Shown piece after piece: positions 16,124 to 24,790 of a DNA stretch of 64,000 bases. This DNA comes from JABDGR01 sp964561455 (GTDB lineage: Bacteria; Verrucomicrobiota; Verrucomicrobiia; Opitutales; JABDGR01), in the NCBI GenBank assembly GCA_964561455.1, contig CAZLPS010000012.1, positions 1-64,000 on the forward strand, read 5' to 3'. How positions within the stretch are numbered: the stretch's first letter is position 1; each line of letters begins with the position of its first letter. The notes under the pieces are model-generated. The model saw only the letters and a list, made by a program, of their open reading frames with translations, was not told the origin of the DNA and did not search any database. The position numbers and the translations under genes are program-made.

Positions 16124-17623
16124 GTGACCCCCGACAGCGACCTCCTCCGCCAATACTCCGAACACCGCGATGAAGCCGCCTTCGCCGAAGTCGTGCGGCG
16201 GTACGTTGACCTGGTCTATGCCGCCGCCCTCCGCCAAACCAACGGCGACTCCGCCCTCGCCGAGGACGTAACGCAGGCGACTTTCACAGAGTTAGCCCGG
16301 CAGGCGTCGAAACTGATTGATCGCACAACCTTGGCCGGCTGGCTCCATACCACCGCCCGTTTTCTCGCCCTGCGCCAGGTCCGCACCGAACATCGCCGCC
16401 GCACCCGCGAACAAGAGGCTCTGGCCATGCATGAAACTTCCACCCCGCCCGCCACCCTCGATCTCACTTGGGAGCAACTCCGCCCAATCCTCGACGAAGC
16501 CGTCAGCCAATTGAACGACGAAGACCGCGACGCCGTCCTCCTCCGCTATTTCCAAAACAAAACCCACCGCGAAGTCGGCGAACAACTCGGCCTCAGCGAA
16601 AACACCGCCCGCATGCGCGTCGAGCGCGCCCTCGACAAACTCCGGGCCCAATTCTCCAAACGCGGCGTGACGACGACGGCGGCTCTGCTGGCGTCGGCGC
16701 TCGGGGCGCTTGCGGCGGGAACTGTCACGCCGGCCGGCTTTGCTGGATCGCTGGCGGAGAAATCTTTTGCGGGCGCGGCTCAACCCAAGACGCGCGTGCC
16801 AATCGCACCGCTGGCAACTTTATTTACGAAGCTAACTAGATGGAGACTGACAGTGCTGATGCTTGGAGCAGGAATCTTTGTAGCTATACTACCATGGCTG
16901 TCGCGTCCGGCAGCTACCCTACCAGCAACGAACATCACCGCCAGGGTACCGCAAAAGGAAGTGGTAGCCCCGTCCATCGCCTCCGTGCCGGCTTCCGGTC
17001 AAAGAATTGCCGTCCCAGCCAAAAACAATTTGGGAAAGATTCAAGTTGACGACGAAAACTCTCCCGCTTGGGACTCCGGCGACTTAACCTACACTCTGGC
17101 CTCTGGACGGCTGTTCAAGATTAGCGAGATTCACGCCGACCCCAATGGTACCATTGACATCAAATATGGCGTGCGGAGCCCTGAAAAGGCCAAAGTGAAT
17201 ATGCCGGATTGGAAAGCAGCCACCACCTTAATGGACATAGACCATATGTATGTGGATACTGTTGTGCCGGGCACGCCCATCACTGTCATTACATCCGACG
17301 GAGAACCCGTCAGCTTCATTCCTTTAGTGCAACCCATGGATTTAATTCGTATCGGGAAAGTGAATGTTGGCGACGCTCTGCCTCATCCCTTTACTCTGCA
17401 TTCCGGGAAGATATTTGTGCTACTGTACACCAAATACCCGCCCGGCGAAAGCTATCGGACGCCAGGGTACGTCTGGTATTACTTGTATGATTCACAGAAA
17501 GCATTCGATGCGAAGGTAGATACTGAGGGCCAGGCACTTGGCGGCATGCCAACCGCGGGGCAAGATATGGATATGAAGATTCGCGGGACTAACGAAACGG
17601 TGGTGTTCAGTCTCAGCTATTGA
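16124..17623 (+). CDS. ECF sigma factor with transmembrane helix and a different C-terminal domain
   Basis: A 499-residue protein from GTG 16124, which aligns with the ATG of its paralogs (VTPDSDLLRQY against MTPDNELLRQY). Sigma region 2 (15-90) and region 4 (about 120-178, DRDAVLLRYFQNKTHREV) are intact. A transmembrane helix follows at about 242-261 (LTVLMLGAGIFVAILPWL). Beyond it there is no serpin but about 235 residues of unknown fold (DSGDLTYTLASGRLFKI, GTPITVITSDGEPVSF, NETVVFSLSY). This distal part is visibly less GC-rich and uses more A/T-ending codons than the sigma part, suggesting that a different sensor domain was joined to a conserved sigma module. Confidence 0.8.
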   Translation: MTPDSDLLRQYSEHRDEAAFAEVVRRYVDLVYAAALRQTNGDSALAEDVTQATFTELARQASKLIDRTTLAGWLHTTARFLALRQVRTEHRRRTREQEALAMHETSTPPATLDLTWEQLRPILDEAVSQLNDEDRDAVLLRYFQNKTHREVGEQLGLSENTARMRVERALDKLRAQFSKRGVTTTAALLASALGALAAGTVTPAGFAGSLAEKSFAGAAQPKTRVPIAPLATLFTKLTRWRLTVLMLGAGIFVAILPWLSRPAATLPATNITARVPQKEVVAPSIASVPASGQRIAVPAKNNLGKIQVDDENSPAWDSGDLTYTLASGRLFKISEIHADPNGTIDIKYGVRSPEKAKVNMPDWKAATTLMDIDHMYVDTVVPGTPITVITSDGEPVSFIPLVQPMDLIRIGKVNVGDALPHPFTLHSGKIFVLLYTKYPPGESYRTPGYVWYYLYDSQKAFDAKVDTEGQALGGMPTAGQDMDMKIRGTNETVVFSLSY

Positions 17624-17731
17624 ATTAGTCACTTGCCCCTCAACCTTTTCCCCCCTCGCAAATTCCAAACCTAGAAGTGCCTGCGTTCCTGTCAGAATTA
17701 CAAATCTCGATTCTGTACGGCTGCCTTGGAC

Positions 17732-17763
17732 ATTAAGCGTTAAGCTTTAAACTTTAAACGTTC
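17732..17763. repeat. TTAAGCG/TTAAACG heptamer block
   Basis: ATTAAGCGTTAAGCTTTAAA, then CTTTAAACGTTCCG. It is followed by TTTCCTCAGTGCGTCTGTCC, the word order seen ahead of ECF genes 1 and 3, and leads into the kinase-like gene. Confidence 0.75.
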
Positions 17764-17829
17764 CGTTTCCTCAGTGCGTCTGTCCCTTTGTTCCTTCCCC
17801 TCCGCCCCTCTCCCTGCTAACTTCGGCCC

Positions 17830-18930
17830 ATGGCCGATGACGCCCTCTCCATCCTGCAAACGGCGAAAAAGCCCGCCTATCCGGTGGCGATGCCCCTGCG
17901 CGATTACCTCGAGCGCTGGGGCCGCGAGGCCCAACTTCCCGTTACTTACAAGGACCTGACCGGCTTTTCCGACGGCGGGCCCCTCCGCGACGCCGCTGGA
18001 CATGACACCCTCTGGGAATCCGTCATCTACCCGCGCGATGTAATGACGACCCTCCACCAGGGCCTCAAGGAAATCTACGCCCTCATGCAGGCCGAGGGCA
18101 CCATGTCCGTCATGGACCACCTCTACGTGGACCGCATTGACTACTGTACCTTCGGCAACAGCAACCCCTTCCGTGTCCGCATCGTCAATTCTTACAACGA
18201 CAATTTCGACCACTTCTACGTCAAGAAGGCCGACGCCTCGCGCATCTACGGCCTTGAACTCGAGCATCTGCTCTCGCCCAATCGCCTCCACTTTCTCACC
18301 TGCGGCGAAACTCTGGTCGAAGAGCACATCGCGGGCATACCCGGCGACGTCTTCATTCACCGCTGGCTGCACGACCCCAACGTCTCCTCCGTGCGCCTCG
18401 CCAAGGAACTGGTGAAGTTCAACACGCGCTGCTTTGTGCGGCTGCTCGGCGACATGCGCGCCTACAATTTTGTCGTTGTGCTGGTGCCGGACTTCGAGGG
18501 CGTGCAGGTCCGCATCCGTGCCATGGACTTCGACCAGCAGTCCTTCAACGGCCGCCTGCGTTTCTACCTCCCGCAATTCTTCAAGGACAACCGACCGCTC
18601 GTCGAGTACTGCCAGAAGCAGCTCAACAACCAGACCGCGACCCAGTACCAGCGCGAGGAACAGGCCCTCATCTTCCGCCGCGCGGAAACTGAACGAGCGC
18701 GCATCGGCCAGCTCCTCGCCGCCATGGAAGGTTCCGACCTCGCGCCGCCCGCCAAAGTCGCGCAACTCGGCGCCGAACTTGCCGAACACCACACCGACCC
18801 CCGTTTCGCCCGCGCCACCTCGATGGGCGCACTCGTCCGCGAAAGCCTCCTCCTCATGAGCCGGCAATTTGTCGAGCGCACCGGGCACACCGGGCCGAAC
18901 CCGTTTTTTGCGGAGCCGAAAGGCGAATAG
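17830..18930 (+). CDS. conserved protein with protein-kinase-like fold signature
   Basis: A 366-residue cytoplasmic protein with no signal peptide. I do not recognise a named family, but the order of motifs fits the kinase-like superfamily: FYVKKAD with candidate lysines 132/133, GLELEHLL with acidic 143/145, a hinge-like TLVEEHIAGIPG, a catalytic-loop-like GDMRAYN (D208, N213) and IRAMDFD (D233, D235) resembling DFG. The C-terminal part is helical and charged. It is followed after 61 bp by a lipase-like lipoprotein on the same strand. An atypical kinase or small-molecule phosphotransferase is possible. Family membership needs a profile search. Confidence 0.5.
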   Translation: MADDALSILQTAKKPAYPVAMPLRDYLERWGREAQLPVTYKDLTGFSDGGPLRDAAGHDTLWESVIYPRDVMTTLHQGLKEIYALMQAEGTMSVMDHLYVDRIDYCTFGNSNPFRVRIVNSYNDNFDHFYVKKADASRIYGLELEHLLSPNRLHFLTCGETLVEEHIAGIPGDVFIHRWLHDPNVSSVRLAKELVKFNTRCFVRLLGDMRAYNFVVVLVPDFEGVQVRIRAMDFDQQSFNGRLRFYLPQFFKDNRPLVEYCQKQLNNQTATQYQREEQALIFRRAETERARIGQLLAAMEGSDLAPPAKVAQLGAELAEHHTDPRFARATSMGALVRESLLLMSRQFVERTGHTGPNPFFAEPKGE

Positions 18931-18991
18931 TAATTTCGCGCGCCCATCCCCGGCATTGACACCGTTCCCGCCCGCCAGCAACTTTCCCCTC

Positions 18992-19804
18992 ATGCCCTCC
19001 TGGCGATTCCTCCTTGCCGCCCTCGCCCTCGCGCTCCTCCCCGGCTGTGCCTCCACCGGGCCGGACAATCCCTCCTTTCCGCTTTCCGTGCCCGAAGCCC
19101 GCATGGAAATCAATGAAATGACCCTGGATAAAAAAACCCTGCCCCGCCCCCTCGTGCTCATCGGCGGCTACGGCGACCTCGGCATTTCCCAATATCTCCT
19201 CCTCAAAACCTTTTTTGAATCCGTGGCCGACCACCCCCAACTCATCACCGTCTCCCTCTTCAATTGCGGCAGCTACGACGAATGTCGTGCGCGCATCCTC
19301 GCCGACGTTAACGCCGCCTGCCCCGGTGGCGATGCCAACTGGACTGCGGCAGTGGATGTCGTTGGTGTCTCGCTCGGCGGCGGAGTCGCCCGCTATGCCG
19401 CCGCGCCGTCGCGCGACCCCGCCCATTCCCAGCGCCTGCACATCGTCCGCCTTTACACCATGAGTGGGGCCCTCGGTGGCGCGAAGGTTGCGAATCTCGG
19501 CATCACCAGCTTCCAACAGGACATGCAACCGGGTTCCGAAACTCAAAAATACCTTGACCAGGTTGACCCCAATCCGCCCTACGAAATTGTCTCCTATGTG
19601 CATCTCGGCGACGAAATGGTGGGCCAGGAAAACGCCGCCATCGCCGGTCGCACTCCGTACTGGCTGCCGAACATTCCTTACAATCCCGTGTGGCCGCACG
19701 AACAAATCATGCTCGACGGCCGCGTTTATGCCGATATTGCCCGCCGCGTCCGCGGGGAAAAACCCTTCACCATTTCCCCGCCCGCGCCCTTTCCGAAAAA
19801 TTGA
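18992..19804 (+). CDS. lipase-like alpha/beta-hydrolase lipoprotein
   Basis: A 270-residue protein. From ATG 18992 it starts with a lipoprotein signal (MPSWRFLLAALALALLPG then C19). The elbow GVSLGGG places the nucleophile at S127. D207 (HLGDEMVG) and H236 (WPHEQIM) are in plausible positions for the acid and base of a triad. The preceding strand PLVLIGGYGD resembles the oxyanion-hole region. The substrate is unknown; a membrane-anchored esterase or lipase is likely. An upstream in-frame start at 18869 would overlap the kinase-like gene and hide the signal, so it was rejected. Confidence 0.7.
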   Translation: MPSWRFLLAALALALLPGCASTGPDNPSFPLSVPEARMEINEMTLDKKTLPRPLVLIGGYGDLGISQYLLLKTFFESVADHPQLITVSLFNCGSYDECRARILADVNAACPGGDANWTAAVDVVGVSLGGGVARYAAAPSRDPAHSQRLHIVRLYTMSGALGGAKVANLGITSFQQDMQPGSETQKYLDQVDPNPPYEIVSYVHLGDEMVGQENAAIAGRTPYWLPNIPYNPVWPHEQIMLDGRVYADIARRVRGEKPFTISPPAPFPKN

Positions 19805-19824
19805 CCCGCTCCCTGGGATGTAAT

Positions 19825-19843
19825 CGGCCTTCAGCGCAGGCCG
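19825..19843. terminator. short hairpin between convergent genes
   Basis: The arms CGGCCT (19825-19830) and AGGCCG (19838-19843) have a 7-nt loop and lie in the 43-bp gap between convergent genes. There is no T-tract, so a terminator role is only suggested by position. Confidence 0.35.
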
Positions 19844-19847
19844 GCAG

Positions 19848-20519
19848 TTAACTCTTCCGCCCGCTGCTAAAGCGGGCGACCAGCACCACCAGCACCACCA
19901 CCACGAGCGCGATACCGGTATATTGGCCAATCTGATAGCCAATCTTATCCGATTCGGTCGCCCCACTGGCTGGCACCGCGGGAACCACCGGCGGTTTGAG
20001 AAACCGGAAACTGGCAAAACTTTTTTGAATGTCAGGCTCGAGGTCCGCCGCCCCGGCAGCGCTCAACGCCTGCAACTCATAAGTCTTCCCGTCGGCCAGC
20101 AGGGTCAGCCCCAGGGATGAGAGGGATTTGCCGTTGGCCGGTACCGGACGCAAACTTTCATAGGCCCTGACTCCCGCGGCTTGCACAAACTTGCCCCAAA
20201 TCCGTTTACCCGCCCCACTGGATTCAACTCCCGCTTCAAAATTGGTCACAAATCTATCGTCGAGTGGACCCGCTTCCCTCGCATTCGGGACCACCAGCAT
20301 GATTAGCTCGGTGTTGTCGGCGTTGCGAAAGGCCGTCACAATTTTGCCACCGGACAATGGCGGGAGATCGCTTTTCAATTGCCATCCCTCCGGCGGGGTG
20401 AAGGCGCAGTTGTAATCCGCGAACACCTGTTCATCCGCCCGCGCTGCACTCACCAAGCCTGCCAGCAGCAACAGCCAGACGGCAAACTGCCAATTTCTGC
20501 GAATGACCCGATTGGACAT
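19848..20519 (-). CDS. exported protein with C-terminal membrane anchor
   Basis: A 223-residue protein with an N-terminal signal peptide (AVWLLLLAGLVSAARA), a globular region starting ADYNCAFTPPEGWQL and a C-terminal transmembrane helix (ALVVVVLVVLVA) followed by a basic tail. The globular part, with its PPEGW motif and predicted alternating strands (TELIMLVVPNA, GLTLLADGKTYELQAL), resembles the PsbP/DUF1795-like lipocalin-sized domains found in envelope proteins, but this is a loose impression. Its role is unknown. Confidence 0.55.
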   Translation of the reverse strand: MSNRVIRRNWQFAVWLLLLAGLVSAARADEQVFADYNCAFTPPEGWQLKSDLPPLSGGKIVTAFRNADNTELIMLVVPNAREAGPLDDRFVTNFEAGVESSGAGKRIWGKFVQAAGVRAYESLRPVPANGKSLSSLGLTLLADGKTYELQALSAAGAADLEPDIQKSFASFRFLKPPVVPAVPASGATESDKIGYQIGQYTGIALVVVVLVVLVARFSSGRKS

Positions 20520-20857
20520 GGATTATTGGGAAACGCCCAAACTATCGCGTTTACTCCTGCTGGCAATCCCGGACTGCCGGTGCCCGGGGGAGCCTGAATT
20601 CGGGCGCCAAACCACGCCGCCGCGCAATGCATTATAAACACCGCCCGCTTTTACACCCCCAATTGGCTCGACTATCCGAGACATAACTTTTACACAAATA
20701 ACCTTAACAATCCGCGTTCCGTAGCGTCTTTATTGTAAATGGGTATATACTGTTGGGATCATGAAGGCCGCCGGTAACAAAGCGGCCTTTCTGCTGTATA
20801 TACTCTTACCAGAACCCGGGCCAGCAGTTCCTCTTCGTCCTTCGCCCACTTATTTTC
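20520..20857. other. intergenic region with nested hairpin leader
   Basis: The stretch lies between divergent genes and has no coding sequence. AT-rich sequence around 20680-20750 includes TATACT, and a nested stem-loop sits at 20743-20803. Confidence 0.55.
20743..20803 (+). promoter_or_regulatory. nested stem-loop upstream of solenoid gene 1
   Basis: GTATATAC at 20743-20750 and again at 20796-20803 can pair. They enclose a perfect 8-bp stem AAGGCCGC (20764-20771) / GCGGCCTT (20782-20789) with a 10-nt loop. It ends 54 nt before the ATG. It may be an attenuator or a leader structure controlling the 3.5-kb gene, or a terminator for a transcript not seen here. Confidence 0.45.
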
Positions 20858-23800
20858 ATGAAAAAACTCCGTAAAACCCTGTTGCTTGTACTCACGGCCT
20901 TCATCGGCGGTTCGGCGCTGGGTTACTTCGTCCTCGCCCAGTACAAACCGGCGGCCAAGGGAAAAGTCACCGTTCGTTCGCTCCTCCGGCATACCGGGCA
21001 GCAGGACCTCCCGCCGCTTGCCCCCGCCCCCGTCGCATGGGATGCCGCCAGCCCCCTCGGCAAAGCTCTTGCCGGCTCCACGGAACTCGTACGCTGCCAG
21101 GCCGTGGACGCTCTCGTGGCGCAAACCTCCGTTGCCGACTTGGCTGCCTTGCTGAATCAGGCCGTCTCCGCCCCGCGCACGTCTGACCGCAACTATGTCC
21201 GCACCCGCGCCTATGCCAAATGGGTCGCTTCCGATCCGCAGAAGGCCCTGGCCCACGCCCACGCCCAGGAACAATTCGAAGGTGACAACGCACTGATGCG
21301 GTATGTCTTCAATGCTTGGGCGGAAATTGCCCCCAAGGAAGCTCTCGTCGCCGCCCAAGGGCTAGACACCTTGGGCCGCCGCACCAGCAATATCAGCAAC
21401 GTACTCAATGCTTGGGTGCAGACCGACGCTGTGGCCGCCACAGAAGCCGCCCTTGCGCTTCCGCCCGCCGATTACAACAACGGCAACCACCTCAACGGCC
21501 TCTTCAATGCTTGGGCCCGCCGAGACCCCGCCACCGCCTTTAACGCCGCCATGAAGATTGAACAGCCCACCGACCATTCTGAAGCCCTCCGCGGCGTCAT
21601 GGAGGCGTGGAGCAAAATTGACCCCAAGTCCGCCTGGAGCGCGCTGGAACGCGAGCCCCATCCGCAAGTTCGCCGCAATATGATGGGCAGCCTTCTTTCC
21701 GACGAAGCCCGCCTCGACCCCCAAGCCGCCTACGAACATCTCAAAGATTTGCCCGATGCCCGCGATGCCACTAATATTTGGAATCGCGTGTTTGCCGCCT
21801 GGGCCACCCGCAGCCCAACTGACGCCCTTGCCGCCGCCAAGGAAATCAGCCACGAAAACCTCCGTAATGCCGCCTTCTCCGGCATCTTCCAGTTCTGGGC
21901 CCAATATCAGCCGGATAACGCCCTTAAAGCCATCATGGATCTCCCCGTCCTCGCCCAGCGCGCCGTCGTCGTGGACCTTGCCACCAATTTGGTGGACACC
22001 GACCCCGACGCCGCCATGAAGCTCCTCGCCGCCGTTCCCCTCGGCAACAATAACAACTACCAATATAACAACATCTTTGACCGCTGGGCCAAGCGCGATC
22101 CCCTCGCCGCGTTCAATGCCGCCATGAAGCTCAAAGGCATCAACAATCGCGACAACGCCCTCCGCGCCGTCTTTCAGGAATGGATTTTGTTTGACGATGA
22201 CACCATGTTATCCGCCGTCGCCAAACTCCCCGCCGGCCAAACCCGCAACAACATCGTCAGCCAAATTGCCGGGACCCTCGCCCAGACCGACCCATCCGCC
22301 GCCCTTGCCCTGCTTGACCAGCTTGGCGGAACCGGTGTTTCGCGGAATTCCAACATCTATAATCAAGTCTTCGCCTCCTGGGCCCAAAACGATCCCCAAG
22401 CCGCCCTCGCCGCCGCCGCGGCCCTGCCGCTCGCCAAAGGCGGCCGCCAAGCGATTCAAGGCGTCTTCCAGACGTGGATGCAAAACGACTCCGCCTCCGC
22501 CATCGAAGCCGTGCAGAACATTGACAACGCCACCCTGCGCCGCGACATCATTCAAAACACCGTCCAGCAAATGGCCTGGCGCGATCCCGAGCACGCCGTC
22601 GAGCTTTTGCAAACTCCCGGCATGATGACCGGCCTCAACCAGCCATGGATATGGAATCAGGTCTATTCCCAATGGGCGCAAAACGACCCGCAAGCCGCCC
22701 TCAAAAGCGCCGGCGCCATCACCAATACCCAGGCCCGTGATCAAGCCATCTCCGGCCTTTACAGTGGTTGGGCCCAACAAGACCCCGACGCCGCATTTGC
22801 TTCGCTCGGCAATATCACCAATGCCCAAACCCGCCGCAACGCCCAAAACAACGTCCTCAGCAACATGGCCAACCGCGATCCGCAAGGCACGCTCACCTTG
22901 TTGCAAAGCCTCCCCCTCGCCCAACAAGACCCCAACTCCTATAATAACATTTTCAATCAATGGGCTAATCAGGATCCCGCAGGCGCCGCCGCCAATGCCG
23001 CCGCCCTCGGCGTCGGCCGCGCCCGCACCAACGCCCTCCAGGCCGTCGCCGGCCAGTGGGCCAACGCCGATCCCCAGGCCGCTCTCGATTGGGCCAGTGG
23101 ACTCCAGGGCACCGAGCGCAACAACGCCCTCGGCAGCGTCATTGGCAGCATGTCGAATCAGGACCCCGAGGCCGCCGCCGCCGCGCTGGATCAAATGCCA
23201 GACAGCAACCGCCGCAGCTCCCTTGTTCAGCAAATCGCCATGAATTGGGCCAACACCGATCCCGCCGCCGCCCTCTCCTGGGTCGAGACCGCTGCCGGCG
23301 GCGGCGCCTACGACAGCGCTGTCACCCAGATCATCAGCCGCCTGAGCGATAGCGACCCGGTCGCCGCCTCCAATTACATCGCCCAAATGGAAGACGGCAA
23401 CGCCAAGAGCAATTCCATTTCCAATCTCGCCCGCTCCTGGGCCCAAAATGACACCCAGGCCGCACTCGCCTGGGTCCAGCAATTGCCCTCCGACAGCAAC
23501 CAGGATCTGCAAACCCGCAAGAGTGCCTACCAAAATGTCCTCGACACCTGGGCCAATTCCGACCCCGCCGCCGCCGCCAATTATTTGCAGAATGTCTCGC
23601 CCGACGACGCCAACCTTAGCAGCGTGGCCAACAATCTTGCCCGCGTTTGGGCGCAGACCGACCCCAACGCCGCCCTCCAGTGGGCCAACAGTCTGCAGGA
23701 CCCCGCCATGCATAACGCCGCGCTCAGCACTGCCGTCACCCAACTCGCGAACGCCGACCCGCAGTCCGCCCTCACCTATGCCGAGCAGCTTCCTGCTGGC

Positions 23801-24373
23801 GACAGCCGCAATCAAAACGTCGGCAGCGTCATCGGCATCTGGAGCAACCAGGATCCCGCCAAGGCCGCTGACCTTCTCCAAACCAGCAATCTCTCCGGTG
23901 CCGCGCTTACCAGCGCCGTCGGCTCCATCGCCAATAACTGGTTGCGCGACAATCCCTCCGCAGCGTCCTCCTGGATTAACACGCTGCCCGGCGGCGACGC
24001 ACGCGACACCGCCGTCTCCCGCCTTGTTACCACCCAGGCCACCAATGACCCCGCTTCCGCTTTTAATTGGGCCGCCACCATCAGCAACGACTCCCAGCGC
24101 GCCAGCTCCATCCGTAGTGTCACCACCCAGTGGGCCAACAAAGACCCCGCCGGGGCCATGAACGCCATTCAAACTGTCCAGGGCATCACCGACCAGCAGC
24201 GCACCCAAATGATGACCTCCGTCCAAACCCAGATTGATGCCCAGCAGCGATCCAGCGCACCCGCAGCCTTGACCACCACCGGCCCCAACGCGCCCGCCGC
24301 GCCGCCTCCGCCCTCCCGCCCCACCACGACCCGGACCAGCAACGGCGCCACCATCATCACCAGCGGGCAGTAA
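20858..24373 (+). CDS. giant alpha-solenoid repeat protein 1 (W-A-x-x-D-P-x-A-A repeats)
   Basis: A 1171-residue protein. It has a cytoplasmic MKKLRK start and a signal anchor at about 7-27 (LLLVLTAFIGGSALGYFVLA). Almost the whole remainder is about thirty helical repeats of 33-36 residues with the core W-A-x-x-D-P-x-A-A and a following L-P-x-x-x-x-R. It ends with a Pro/Thr-rich tail. Each repeat probably forms a helix pair, giving a long superhelix outside the membrane. I do not know a name for this repeat; it resembles Sel1/TPR solenoids in scale. A second copy lies 418 bp downstream. A scaffold or surface-organising role is inferred from architecture alone. Confidence 0.75.
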   Translation: MKKLRKTLLLVLTAFIGGSALGYFVLAQYKPAAKGKVTVRSLLRHTGQQDLPPLAPAPVAWDAASPLGKALAGSTELVRCQAVDALVAQTSVADLAALLNQAVSAPRTSDRNYVRTRAYAKWVASDPQKALAHAHAQEQFEGDNALMRYVFNAWAEIAPKEALVAAQGLDTLGRRTSNISNVLNAWVQTDAVAATEAALALPPADYNNGNHLNGLFNAWARRDPATAFNAAMKIEQPTDHSEALRGVMEAWSKIDPKSAWSALEREPHPQVRRNMMGSLLSDEARLDPQAAYEHLKDLPDARDATNIWNRVFAAWATRSPTDALAAAKEISHENLRNAAFSGIFQFWAQYQPDNALKAIMDLPVLAQRAVVVDLATNLVDTDPDAAMKLLAAVPLGNNNNYQYNNIFDRWAKRDPLAAFNAAMKLKGINNRDNALRAVFQEWILFDDDTMLSAVAKLPAGQTRNNIVSQIAGTLAQTDPSAALALLDQLGGTGVSRNSNIYNQVFASWAQNDPQAALAAAAALPLAKGGRQAIQGVFQTWMQNDSASAIEAVQNIDNATLRRDIIQNTVQQMAWRDPEHAVELLQTPGMMTGLNQPWIWNQVYSQWAQNDPQAALKSAGAITNTQARDQAISGLYSGWAQQDPDAAFASLGNITNAQTRRNAQNNVLSNMANRDPQGTLTLLQSLPLAQQDPNSYNNIFNQWANQDPAGAAANAAALGVGRARTNALQAVAGQWANADPQAALDWASGLQGTERNNALGSVIGSMSNQDPEAAAAALDQMPDSNRRSSLVQQIAMNWANTDPAAALSWVETAAGGGAYDSAVTQIISRLSDSDPVAASNYIAQMEDGNAKSNSISNLARSWAQNDTQAALAWVQQLPSDSNQDLQTRKSAYQNVLDTWANSDPAAAANYLQNVSPDDANLSSVANNLARVWAQTDPNAALQWANSLQDPAMHNAALSTAVTQLANADPQSALTYAEQLPAGDSRNQNVGSVIGIWSNQDPAKAADLLQTSNLSGAALTSAVGSIANNWLRDNPSAASSWINTLPGGDARDTAVSRLVTTQATNDPASAFNWAATISNDSQRASSIRSVTTQWANKDPAGAMNAIQTVQGITDQQRTQMMTSVQTQIDAQQRSSAPAALTTTGPNAPAAPPPPSRPTTTRTSNGATIITSGQ

Positions 24374-24437
24374 TTAGAGTCGGTGGCGGAAATCTCGATA
24401 AATGATTTGGGAATGCGTATGCAAGAGGCCGAACGGG

Positions 24438-24644
24438 TCAGGATTCCAAGTGAAGGCGAATGAAGTCATCGGGATTTATCGGCTTGGTCTTATAGCCGGC
24501 GGATTTTAAGGCGGCAAAATGCCGGCCTTCCGTGACGAGGAAATCCGCATTCGCAGCGACGTCCAAACAAACGATCATGCCGGATGTTGTTGGGACCGGA
24601 GTTGCCGAACGAGTTCGGGGATGCGCCGCCCCATCCTTGAACAT
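24438..24644 (-). pseudogene. remnant of a PIN-domain (VapC-type) toxin gene
   Basis: The 68-codon frame ends with ANADFLVTEGRHFAAL and KPINPDDFIRLH, typical of the C-terminal half of PIN-domain ribonucleases (conserved Ala-Asp-x-Leu-Val-Thr). The N-terminal half with the first catalytic Asp is absent, and no antitoxin gene is adjacent. It lies between the two solenoid genes and next to a heptamer block, so it is read as a decayed fragment. Confidence 0.55.
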
Positions 24645-24673
24645 TAAGCGTTAAACATTAAACGTTAAACGTT
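24641..24673. repeat. TTAAGCG/TTAAACG heptamer block
   Basis: ATTAAGCGTTAAACATTAAA, then CGTTAAACGTTCCG. It is almost identical in form to the block at 17732. Confidence 0.8.
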
Positions 24674-24790
24674 CCGCTGCCGCCGCTTCCCCCGCGCCCG
24701 CTCTTTCGGCCGGAAAATATCAGTGGCGAAAATCGCCGGTTGTCGTACTGTGTCTTAGGCCCGGTTCGGGCATCTTTAATTTCCCCATTT

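Noticed and set aside
22208..24226. Long minus-strand open frame (672 codons) opposite solenoid gene 1
   Set aside because: It is an antisense shadow caused by GC-rich repeats. The translation is Gly/Val-rich with no domain, while the plus strand has a signal anchor and regular repeats.
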